From: Cloacibacterium rupense | Lineage (GTDB): Bacteria > Bacteroidota > Bacteroidia > Flavobacteriales > Weeksellaceae | Reading direction: 5' to 3' | Assembly (NCBI RefSeq): GCF_014645495.1 | Contig: NZ_BMLV01000004.1 | Span: 62,001 to 126,000, forward strand | DNA length: 64,000 bases | In this document: positions 28,655 to 35,619 of the stretch, one piece after another | Numbering within the stretch: the first letter of the stretch is position 1 | Layout: each line of letters opens with the position of its first letter | Program-made: the position numbers and the translations under genes | Notes under the pieces: model-generated | Database searches by the model: none | What the model saw: the letters and a program-made list of their open reading frames with translations, nothing else | Told to the model about the DNA's origin: nothing

Positions 28655-29284
28655 TTAAACATTTTTTAACAATTGATTCAGCTCACTTAAAATCATAGAG
28701 GTGGCACCCCAAATTTTATGTTGATTGAAATCTAAATAAGGAACTTGGTAGCCTTTGCTTTTGGGGAGTTCCATAATTTCTGGAGGATTGGGCATATTTT
28801 GTATCACTGAAAGTGGAATTTCTAATATTTCTTGAACTTCTGTTTCTTGGAATTTAAAAACCGGAGTTTCTTCTAAATACGATAAAAATGCATAAACAAA
28901 AAAGTTGCTTGGCGGAATGTAAATAGGAGAAAGCTCTCTCAGAATTTTGATATCAGTTTTTTCTACGCCTATTTCTTCCCAAGTTTCTCTAATAGCGGTA
29001 TCTGAGAAATCTTCGTCTGTGTCATCTTTTTTACCACCAGGAAGCGAAATTTGCCCAGAATGTCTATCATTTTCATTATGTGTTCTGTGGATGAGTGGTA
29101 GGTGCCACTTTCCGTTTTTGAGATAGAGTAGAATGTTTACAGCAGCATATTTAGGATTTCTGGCCAATATTTCTTCATCTGAAAGTAACGAACGATAAGG
29201 TGGCGCATAGATTTTTTGCGCATCGAAACCGCCTAATTCTGCTTCCTGCAATTGCTGCAATAATATTTCTGCTGAAATCTTCAT
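28655..29284 (-). CDS. Nudix hydrolase, probable coenzyme A pyrophosphatase
   Basis: A 209-residue cytoplasmic enzyme. The Nudix box reads LPGGKKDDTDEDFSDTAIRE, then TWEEIGV (residues 81-107), with the metal-binding Glu residues in place. The motif just before it (RHSGQISLPGG, 74-84) and the short LxExxxxx spacing are typical of the NudL/CoA-diphosphatase group. It would cleave CoA or related dinucleotides to phosphopantetheine and 3',5'-ADP. It is monocistronic or loosely linked with the acyltransferase gene downstream (93 bases). Confidence 0.87.
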   Translation of the reverse strand: MKISAEILLQQLQEAELGGFDAQKIYAPPYRSLLSDEEILARNPKYAAVNILLYLKNGKWHLPLIHRTHNENDRHSGQISLPGGKKDDTDEDFSDTAIRETWEEIGVEKTDIKILRELSPIYIPPSNFFVYAFLSYLEETPVFKFQETEVQEILEIPLSVIQNMPNPPEIMELPKSKGYQVPYLDFNQHKIWGATSMILSELNQLLKNV

Positions 29285-29416
29285 CTCTCAAAAGTAATGA
29301 TTTTTTGGGAGAGATTTTTTTAAGGATGTGTTAAATGTTGTGTGTTTGATTGACCAAAAACTTGGCGCAATCCTTTTTGTTTGTTTTATTTTTTTATTAA
29401 ATATAAGCTAATACGA

Positions 29417-30490
29417 TTATCTGATTGGAAGTGTAAATTGAATTTTATCATTGCTATTTCCTGTATGAGCCTGAATGTCAAATAAGATTTGGATGAGATA
29501 AAGAACATTTTGTGAACTGATATCTTCATTTTTAATATAAAACCAATTGTTGTACAGATAGACTGCGGTATTAGCATCATTAGGGGCTGTTTTGCTATTG
29601 TAAATATGTAAATACCCACTTTCTGGTGAAATGTTGCTTTTCCAGACTCTTTCTTGGTGCTCTTTTGGGACTTCTACATAGTTTGATAAATAATTAATCA
29701 ATGCCAAAAAAGAACGGGTGTTCACTCCAAATACATTTTGGGTGTTATTAAAACCAATTTTTATTTCAAAGGTTTCTGTTTTAGGTTTCAAATCTAGTTC
29801 TTTTATCAAAAGTTTGTATTCTTCGGTTTCGAAGGCTTCTTTACTGATGTCTATTAATATTTTTGGCTCAATATCGGGGGAAGATTCTTTTGTTGTGGAT
29901 AGATTTATGAGCCTTCTTTTATATAGATTGTTAAGTGAACGAACTATTATTTTAAATTCATTTCTAGAACTTTCATTGGCGTTTCTGCTGTTGGTTTTTC
30001 CATTGATATTGATAATCATCAAATCAGCGATAACTTCTAAATCAAATCCATTGTTTAACATTAAGAAAAGATTGATAATTCCCATGGGCATCAATAATTG
30101 CTTTGAATAATCTGTTCCCATCAATGGTGAGTATATAATGTTTGGGGATTCTCTGTAAACTAATCTTGGGGTAATGGCAGAATAGCCAGCATCTTTCAGA
30201 TTGAAAGAAGTGTCTTCTGTACCGAATTCTAAAGTAGGATTAGCACTTATGGTTTTTATTTTTAAAAATACTGGTGGGTCATTGTATTTTGATCTGATGA
30301 TGTTTGCCAGCATTTCTTCTTTATCAGTTTGTGATAGAGCTTCCATATACGCTCCTCTGTTAGATTTAATAGAATTGGGCCCAAGAGATTTACAACTTAT
30401 AATCAATAGACATAAAGATACATAAAAAATGCCCTTAATTACTTTTTTTTGATTGATGAAATTTTTTTCTAAGAATAATTTTGTTTTCAT
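29417..30490 (-). CDS. Conserved lipoprotein of unknown function
   Basis: A 357-residue protein with a lipoprotein signal (GIFYVSLCLLIISCKSLG, lipobox IISC). It belongs to a widespread uncharacterised group I recall from proteobacteria. These share a start with a conserved R-x-x-Y-x-E-A-L, here RGAYMEALSQTDKEEMLANI, then RSKYNDPPVFLKIKTI, and a later IINGKTNSRNA-like block. The family usually keeps I-N-G near an envelope-facing helical domain. I know of no function. It is not in a tight operon; it follows the RNase G terminator with about 200 bases of gene-free sequence upstream. Confidence 0.7.
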   Translation of the reverse strand: MKTKLFLEKNFINQKKVIKGIFYVSLCLLIISCKSLGPNSIKSNRGAYMEALSQTDKEEMLANIIRSKYNDPPVFLKIKTISANPTLEFGTEDTSFNLKDAGYSAITPRLVYRESPNIIYSPLMGTDYSKQLLMPMGIINLFLMLNNGFDLEVIADLMIININGKTNSRNANESSRNEFKIIVRSLNNLYKRRLINLSTTKESSPDIEPKILIDISKEAFETEEYKLLIKELDLKPKTETFEIKIGFNNTQNVFGVNTRSFLALINYLSNYVEVPKEHQERVWKSNISPESGYLHIYNSKTAPNDANTAVYLYNNWFYIKNEDISSQNVLYLIQILFDIQAHTGNSNDKIQFTLPIR

Positions 30491-30625
30491 AGAATATCTG
30501 TAGTTAATTAGAAATCAGTTGTAAATTGATAGCCGAAAAATAGAGCTTAATAGTCTTACTAATTTTACACTAAATTAATAAAAACTTTTATTATGTTAAA
30601 TTTTATTTGCAGTTCTTAAAGTAAA

Positions 30626-30658
30626 TAAAAAAATCGTTGCATCACTGCAACGATTTTG
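30626..30658 (-). terminator. Terminator of rng
   Basis: AAATCGTTGCA and TGCAACGATTT form an 11-bp perfect stem with a TCAC loop. On the minus strand it is followed by TTTTTTATTTAC. It lies 35 bases after the rng stop codon. Confidence 0.8.
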
Positions 30659-30689
30659 TACTTTTCAATTTTCTACTCTTCATTTTCAA

Positions 30690-32240
30690 TTAATTAGAGT
30701 AGTTCATCAGTTCTTCTCTATCAGCATTGTAGATTTTAAACTCTAAATACTTAAAAGAATCTCTTGGGATTATGGTAACCCATTTTTTGTACTTCATAAA
30801 CCATTTCATTTGATGGCTCATAAGACCTTTGGTAAGGTATGCTTCTACAAACGGATGCGTGTGTAGGTATAATTTGCCCTTGTGTTTGGTCAGTAATGCT
30901 TTTATGTGTTCTTCCATACGTTCTACCACAAAAATAGGGGCCAAGATTTCGCCGTCTTTATTCGGGTTTTCTTCGGTGGTGTCTATTTGTTTTTCGGGTC
31001 TTACACGTTGTCTGGTAATTTGTATCAATCCAAATTTACTAGGAGGAAGAATTTTGTGCTTTGCTTTATCGCGTTTCATCTCTTCGCGCAGATGTTCGTA
31101 GAGGTCTTTCCTGTGGTCAGGATTGGGCATATCTATAAAATCTACTACGATAATGCCACCCATATCTCTCAATCTAAGTTGTCTTGCAATTTCTGTAGAT
31201 GCCATTTTGTTCACGTTTAGGGCGTGTTCTTTAGAGGCAGAGGAAATGTTGTTTCCAGAGTTTACGTCTATCACGTGTAGGGCTTCTGTGTGTTCTATCA
31301 CCAGATAAGCACCTTTAGAACTTGGGATGTTCACGTGTTTCCCGAAGGATTGTTTCAGCTGTTTTTCTACATTGTAATATTCCAGAAGCGGAATGTGAGA
31401 GTCATAAAATTGTACAATGTTTTTTCTTTCAGGAGCTATTACTTCTAGATAGTTTTTCATATCGTTTACCATTTGCTCATTATCACAAATGATAGAAACG
31501 AAATCCTGATTGAAATTGTCTCTTAGAATGGCTGATGCTTTGTCTTCTTCGCTTAGAGCTTTGGCAGGTACTTTATTTTTTTGGATATTTTTGAAGCAAA
31601 CATTCCATTTGTCAACCAATTGGTTCATATCATTATGGAGTTCTGCTACCTTTTTACCTTCTGCCACTGTTCTAATGATTACCCCGAAGCCTTCTGGTTT
31701 TATGCTTTCAATTAAAGTCTTTAACCTGGCTTTTTCTTCGGTGGTTTTAATTTTTTTAGAAATAGAAACCTTATTGTCAAAAGGAATTAATACCAAGAAT
31801 CTACCAGTAAGAGAAATCTGGGTAGAGATTCTAGGACCTTTAGTAGAAATAGGTTCTTTGGTAATTTGTAATAAAACTTCGTCACCCGCAGACATTACTT
31901 TGTCTATGGTGCCATTTTTATGAATTTCTGGCTGTATGCTGAAGTTTTTTAACGAAGAAGTTTGTTGTTTTTTAGACGTAGTGTCGTACAGAAATTTTTT
32001 GTACGTAAGATATTGCGGACCTAGGTCCTGATAATGCAAAAAAGCATCTTTTTCGTAACCGATGTTTACGAAAGCAGCATTAAGATTAGGAGCTAATTTT
32101 TTAATTTTTCCCACGAAAATATCACCTACCACAAAATCGGTTTTCTGTTCTATTTCGTGTAGCTCAAATAATCTACCTTCTTCAATAAGGGCAATTTTAG
32201 AAGCATCCTCTTCATAGGAAATCAAAAGTTCTTTCTTCAT
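30690..32240 (-). CDS. rng: Ribonuclease G (RNase E/G family)
   Basis: A 516-residue endoribonuclease for rRNA maturation and mRNA decay. The N-terminal S1 RNA-binding domain (about 35-130) starts VGDIFVGKIKKLAPNLNAAF. The catalytic DNase I-like region carries the magnesium-binding aspartates in LHVIDVNSGNN and GGIIVVDFIDMPN. The CPxCxG zinc link of RNase E is absent and the C-terminal scaffold is missing, so the G form is the right call. Gene order rng, small basic protein, HU is one I recall from other Bacteroidota. It is probably cotranscribed with the small gene upstream. Confidence 0.94.
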   Translation of the reverse strand: MKKELLISYEEDASKIALIEEGRLFELHEIEQKTDFVVGDIFVGKIKKLAPNLNAAFVNIGYEKDAFLHYQDLGPQYLTYKKFLYDTTSKKQQTSSLKNFSIQPEIHKNGTIDKVMSAGDEVLLQITKEPISTKGPRISTQISLTGRFLVLIPFDNKVSISKKIKTTEEKARLKTLIESIKPEGFGVIIRTVAEGKKVAELHNDMNQLVDKWNVCFKNIQKNKVPAKALSEEDKASAILRDNFNQDFVSIICDNEQMVNDMKNYLEVIAPERKNIVQFYDSHIPLLEYYNVEKQLKQSFGKHVNIPSSKGAYLVIEHTEALHVIDVNSGNNISSASKEHALNVNKMASTEIARQLRLRDMGGIIVVDFIDMPNPDHRKDLYEHLREEMKRDKAKHKILPPSKFGLIQITRQRVRPEKQIDTTEENPNKDGEILAPIFVVERMEEHIKALLTKHKGKLYLHTHPFVEAYLTKGLMSHQMKWFMKYKKWVTIIPRDSFKYLEFKIYNADREELMNYSN

Positions 32241-32352
32241 TTTTTCTAAAATTATTCTTTTTAAAGTTAACTAATCTAAACAAAAATATAGTTAGTGAAA
32301 TTTATCAAGATAAAAACACCAACTATATTGTATTGTATTTCAACAGAGAAAA

Positions 32353-32442
32353 TTATTTTTTCTTATGTCTGTTTGCTCTTCTTCTTTTCTTTCTTTTGTG
32401 GGTAGCCACCTTGTGTCTTTTTCTTTTCTTTCCGCTTGGCAT
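32353..32442 (-). CDS. Very small, strongly basic protein (29 residues), possible ribosomal protein
   Basis: An intact frame of 29 codons lies between rng and the HU gene. The peptide begins MPSGKKRKRHKVATHKRKKR and ends RRANRHKKK, with 20 Lys, Arg or His residues in the first-to-last span and no acidic residue. I recall near-identical short proteins at this position in other Bacteroidota, which argues for a real gene. The composition is that of a short rRNA-binding ribosomal protein. It may be the bL38-type protein reported in Flavobacterium ribosomes, but I cannot confirm that identity from sequence alone. Confidence 0.7.
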   Translation of the reverse strand: MPSGKKRKRHKVATHKRKKRRRANRHKKK

Positions 32443-32475
32443 AGTTAGAAATTTTTAATAGTTAATATTCTTTAA

Positions 32476-32766
32476 TTATTTTACAGCAACTTTAGTTTTT
32501 ACTTTCTCTACGAAAGTTTTAGATGGTTTAAAAGCTGGAATGTTGTGAGCAGGGATTTCAATTGCAGTGTTTTTAGAAATGTTTCTACCTGTTTTTGCTG
32601 CTCTAGTTTTAATGATAAAAGATCCAAAACCTCTTAGATACACATTATCACCATTATACATAGATGTTCTGATTTCTTGCATAAATGCTTCGATAACTTT
32701 TTGAGTATCATTTTTTTCGATCCCTAGTTTGTTTGATATTGTGTTTACCAATTCTGCCTTTGTCAT
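32476..32766 (-). CDS. hup: HU-family DNA-binding protein
   Basis: A 96-residue histone-like protein of standard HU length. It starts with MTKAELVNTISNKLGIEKND and carries the DNA-binding arm core GFGSFIIKTRAAKTGRNIS, followed by the closing FKPSKTFVEKVK. It forms dimers that bend and compact DNA. A TATATTTG promoter box lies about 30 bases upstream. It is divergent from mutY and shares a short intergenic region with it. Downstream lie the small basic gene and rng on the same strand. Confidence 0.95.
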   Translation of the reverse strand: MTKAELVNTISNKLGIEKNDTQKVIEAFMQEIRTSMYNGDNVYLRGFGSFIIKTRAAKTGRNISKNTAIEIPAHNIPAFKPSKTFVEKVKTKVAVK

Positions 32767-32794
32767 TTCCTTTTTTGTTTATAATTTTGGTGTG

Positions 32795-32802
32795 CAAATA
32801 TA
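32795..32802 (-). promoter_or_regulatory. -7 promoter box of hup
   Basis: On the minus strand it reads TATATTTG, an exact TAnnTTTG match, 28 bases before the start codon. No -33 TTTG lies at a standard distance. Confidence 0.5.
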
Positions 32803-32864
32803 AAAAATATTTTTTGAATAAAACGAATACAAAAACTGATTTTCTAAACATTGGTTTAAAAATC

Positions 32865-33854
32865 ATGAAATGGTACGATTTGAATGCTAGAGAATTACCT
32901 TGGCGAAGCACTAAAAATCCGTATCATATCTGGATTTGCGAAATCGTACTTCAGCAGACCAGAGTAGAACAAGGTAAAAATCATTATCTCAACTTTATAG
33001 AGCGGTTTCCAGAGGTGAAATCTCTAGCCTACGCGCATACAGATGAGGTTTTACTCTATTGGAAAGGTCTAGGATATTATTCCAGAGCCATTAATCTACA
33101 CACTGCGGCTCAACAAATAATGACTGATTTTAATGGAATTTTTCCCAATCATTTTGAGGAGATTCTAAAATTAAAAGGAGTAGGCAAATATACTGCGGCA
33201 GCAGTGGCAAGTATCTGTTTTGATGAGAAAATTCCTGCAATTGACGGCAATTTCTATAGAGTGCTGAGCAGAATTTTTGCTGATGATTTTGATATTTCTT
33301 CTTCTAAAGCATATCAATATTTCTATAATTTGGCATTATTAATTATGCCAGATGAAAGACCAGGTGACTTCAATCAGGCTATAATGGATATCGGCTCTGA
33401 AGTTTGCAAACCTAAAAATCCAAACTGTGAAGTGTGTCCTGTTAGAGATAATTGTCTGGCTTTTGGGATAGGAAATGTTCAAGATTTCCCTCTAAAGTCT
33501 AAAAAAGTGAAAGCTCAAGATTTAAAACTTCACTATTATCATATAAGATATAGAGAAGAGTTTCTCATTAAACAAAGAGATGATTCTTTTATTTGGAAAA
33601 AATTGTATGATTTTCCTGAAAAAATTCCTTCACATTTCGAAAAATGGATTACTCACGAAAAAACAATCCATCATAAACTTACTCATAAGAATTTAGAAAT
33701 TGTGATTTCTGAAGTAGTATTAGATAATAAAAAAGAGTTTCAAAAGTTTTCAGAAGAGAATCATTTTATAATCACCAATTATGAAGAGTCTCACCTAAAG
33801 TCTTTCCCAAAACCGTTAGAGAATTTTCTGAAAAAAGAATTTGAGGAATCGTAA
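32865..33854 (+). CDS. mutY: A/G-specific adenine glycosylase
   Basis: A 329-residue base-excision repair enzyme that removes adenine mispaired with 8-oxoguanine. The start at 32865 (MKWYDLNARELPWR) is preferred because the 44 codons upstream in frame overlap the hup promoter and gene. Catalytic Glu26 lies in EIVLQQTRV, the helix-hairpin-helix is LKGVGKYTAAAV at 103-114 and Asp127 lies in AIDGNFYRVLSR. The four cysteines of the 4Fe-4S cluster are Cys181, 188, 191 and 197. The C-terminal MutT-like domain (about 215-329) checks for 8-oxoG. The next gene is gldD, 125 bases on. Confidence 0.94.
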   Translation: MKWYDLNARELPWRSTKNPYHIWICEIVLQQTRVEQGKNHYLNFIERFPEVKSLAYAHTDEVLLYWKGLGYYSRAINLHTAAQQIMTDFNGIFPNHFEEILKLKGVGKYTAAAVASICFDEKIPAIDGNFYRVLSRIFADDFDISSSKAYQYFYNLALLIMPDERPGDFNQAIMDIGSEVCKPKNPNCEVCPVRDNCLAFGIGNVQDFPLKSKKVKAQDLKLHYYHIRYREEFLIKQRDDSFIWKKLYDFPEKIPSHFEKWITHEKTIHHKLTHKNLEIVISEVVLDNKKEFQKFSEENHFIITNYEESHLKSFPKPLENFLKKEFEES

Positions 33855-33885
33855 AGCGAGAAAATGATAAACGATTCAAAACATA

Positions 33886-33936
33886 TCAAACGAAATCAAA
33901 CATTCAAACAAAATCAAACCACTTCAAACAAAATCA
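33886..33936. repeat. Three direct repeats before gldD
   Basis: TCAAACGAAATCAAAC (33886-33901), TCAAACAAAATCAAAC (33904-33919) and TCAAACAAAATCA (33924-33936) are spaced 18 and 20 bases apart. They end 32 bases before the gldD promoter box. The regular spacing could be a protein-binding array, or simple slippage in AT-rich DNA. Confidence 0.5.
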
Positions 33937-33967
33937 CTCTCAGATAATTTTCTTCATATAAAATTCA

Positions 33968-33975
33968 TATTTTTG
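33968..33975 (+). promoter_or_regulatory. -7 promoter box directly before gldD
   Basis: TATTTTTG, an exact TAnnTTTG match, ends 4 bases before the gldD ATG. This is the same layout as at murF and would give a leaderless message. No -33 element was found at a standard distance. Confidence 0.35.
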
Positions 33976-33979
33976 CAAA

Positions 33980-34537
33980 ATGTTTAAGAACCTAGCTTTT
34001 ACACTTTTAGCGCTTTTGGCAGTGGCTTGTAGTGATGATGTAAAACCGAAACCCAAAGGTGAATTGCGTTTAGAATATCCTACACCAAATTATCAGGCAT
34101 TCAAAAACAATTGTGCCTATACCTTTGAGTATTCTGATTTTGCACAAATTCACGATGCTAAAAACGCATGTTGGTACAATCTTACTTATCCAAAAATGAA
34201 AGCCAATGTTTTTATTACTTATTTTAAAATAAATAATGATTTTGACTTGCATGTAAAAGAAGTAGAAAAAATGGTGTATGAGCATACCATAAAAGCTTCT
34301 GCCATAGAAACCAAAACTTTTTCCTATCCTCAGAATAGAGTTTATGGCAATATGTACGAACTAAAAGGCGAAACCGCTTCTAACATTCAGATTTTTGTTA
34401 CCGACAGCACCAAGCATTTTGTAACAGCTAATTTGTACTTCAATACCAGACCAAAGCCAGATTCTCTAGCGCCCGCGGTCAATTACATAAAACAAGATTT
34501 AATGAAAATGATAGAGACTTTTCGCTGGAAAAACTAG
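33980..34537 (+). CDS. gldD: Gliding motility lipoprotein GldD
   Basis: A 185-residue lipoprotein with signal MFKNLAFTLLALLAVACSD (lipobox AVAC). The mature part carries GldD-typical stretches: KGELRLEYPTPNYQAF after the Cys, CAYTFEYSDFAQI, CWYNLTYPKMKANVFITYF and a C-terminal DLMKMIETFRWK. GldD is needed for gliding and type IX secretion in Flavobacterium, where it works with GldE, but its biochemical role is not known. Here it follows mutY directly; ssb and gldE, which I recall between them in Flavobacterium, are not present. The PfkB kinase gene follows after 48 bases. Confidence 0.9.
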   Translation: MFKNLAFTLLALLAVACSDDVKPKPKGELRLEYPTPNYQAFKNNCAYTFEYSDFAQIHDAKNACWYNLTYPKMKANVFITYFKINNDFDLHVKEVEKMVYEHTIKASAIETKTFSYPQNRVYGNMYELKGETASNIQIFVTDSTKHFVTANLYFNTRPKPDSLAPAVNYIKQDLMKMIETFRWKN

Positions 34538-34585
34538 TTTTGGAAAGTTTTAGAGTTTGAAAAATAAAAAAATAAATATCTACAT

Positions 34586-35506
34586 ATGAAATTACTTGCA
34601 GTAGGAACTGTAGCATTTGATGCAATTGAAACACCTTTTGGTAAAACAGATAAGATTTTGGGCGGTGCCGCTACTTATATTGGTTTAGCAGCTTCTGTTA
34701 TGAAAACAGATGTTGGTTTGGTTTCTGTAATCGGGGGCGATTTTCCTCAAGAATATTTGGATATGATGACCACTAAGGGAATCAATATCGATGGAGTGGA
34801 AATGATAAAAGATGGTAAAACCTTTTTTTGGAGTGGTAAATATCATAATGATTTGAACTCTAGAGATACATTGGTTACCGAACTAAATGTTTTAGAAAAC
34901 TTCGACCCAAAAATACCAGCTTCTGTAGCAGACGCTGAGGTTCTTTTGCTAGGAAACTTGCATCCTGCAGTGCAATTGGCTGTTTTGGAAAGGATGAGTT
35001 CTAGACCAAAATTAGTCATTCTAGATACCATGAATTTTTGGATGGATCATACTTGGGATTTATTAATGGAAGTTATCGCAAAAACAGACGTTATTACCAT
35101 TAATGATGAAGAAGCTCGTCAACTTTCTGGGGAATATTCTCTGGTAAAGGCTGCTCAGAAAATTCATACCATGGGCCCAGAATATGTTATCATCAAAAAA
35201 GGTGAACACGGTGCTTTGCTTTTTAATGATGGGAAAATTTTTGCCATTCCTGCATTGCCTCTAGAAGAAGTTTTTGACCCAACTGGTGCTGGTGATACCT
35301 TTGCAGGTGGCTTTGCTTCTCATATTGCAAAATCAGAAAATATCTCTTTCGAAAACATGAAAGCTGCCATCATCGTAGGTTCTGCCATGGCCAGTTTTAC
35401 GGTAGAAGAATTCGGGACACAAAGATTAGAAAAAGTGACCCAAGATGAATTAAAAGAAAGAATTAATCAATTTAAGGATTTAACTACTTTCGAGGTAGAA
35501 CTTTAA
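34586..35506 (+). CDS. PfkB-family carbohydrate or nucleoside kinase
   Basis: A 306-residue ribokinase-fold sugar kinase. The first signature is LGGAATYIGLAASVM (near 30-44). The second, VFDPTGAGDTFAGGFASHI (near 229-247), holds the anion hole and the catalytic Asp. A third recognisable block is GPEYVIIKKGEHGALLF. The substrate could be a sugar or nucleoside such as adenosine or ribose and cannot be told from sequence. It probably shares transcription with gldD upstream and is followed by a terminator. Confidence 0.88.
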   Translation: MKLLAVGTVAFDAIETPFGKTDKILGGAATYIGLAASVMKTDVGLVSVIGGDFPQEYLDMMTTKGINIDGVEMIKDGKTFFWSGKYHNDLNSRDTLVTELNVLENFDPKIPASVADAEVLLLGNLHPAVQLAVLERMSSRPKLVILDTMNFWMDHTWDLLMEVIAKTDVITINDEEARQLSGEYSLVKAAQKIHTMGPEYVIIKKGEHGALLFNDGKIFAIPALPLEEVFDPTGAGDTFAGGFASHIAKSENISFENMKAAIIVGSAMASFTVEEFGTQRLEKVTQDELKERINQFKDLTTFEVEL

Positions 35507-35518
35507 TAAAACTTTAAC

Positions 35519-35551
35519 TCCCTTTTAGATATATTTTAAAAGGGATTTTTT
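35519..35551 (+). terminator. Terminator after the PfkB kinase gene
   Basis: TCCCTTTT and AAAAGGGA form an 8-bp stem with an AT-rich loop and are followed by TTTTTT. It lies 12 bases after the stop codon. Confidence 0.65.
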
Positions 35552-35619
35552 ATAGTTTTGAACTTTGGTTTTTCAAATCGGAAAGCCGTTACAAATCAAA
35601 TTAAATACATCATATTTAG

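Noticed and set aside
29718-30110. 130-codon + strand frame opposite the 29417-30490 lipoprotein gene
   Set aside because: Antisense to a better-supported gene; composition mirrors the complementary codons.
31510-31923. 137-codon + strand frame inside rng
   Set aside because: Antisense to conserved RNase G coding sequence; no independent evidence.
32733-32864. Upstream in-frame extension of mutY
   Set aside because: The extra 44 codons overlap the hup gene start and promoter and give a hydrophobic stretch not found in MutY.
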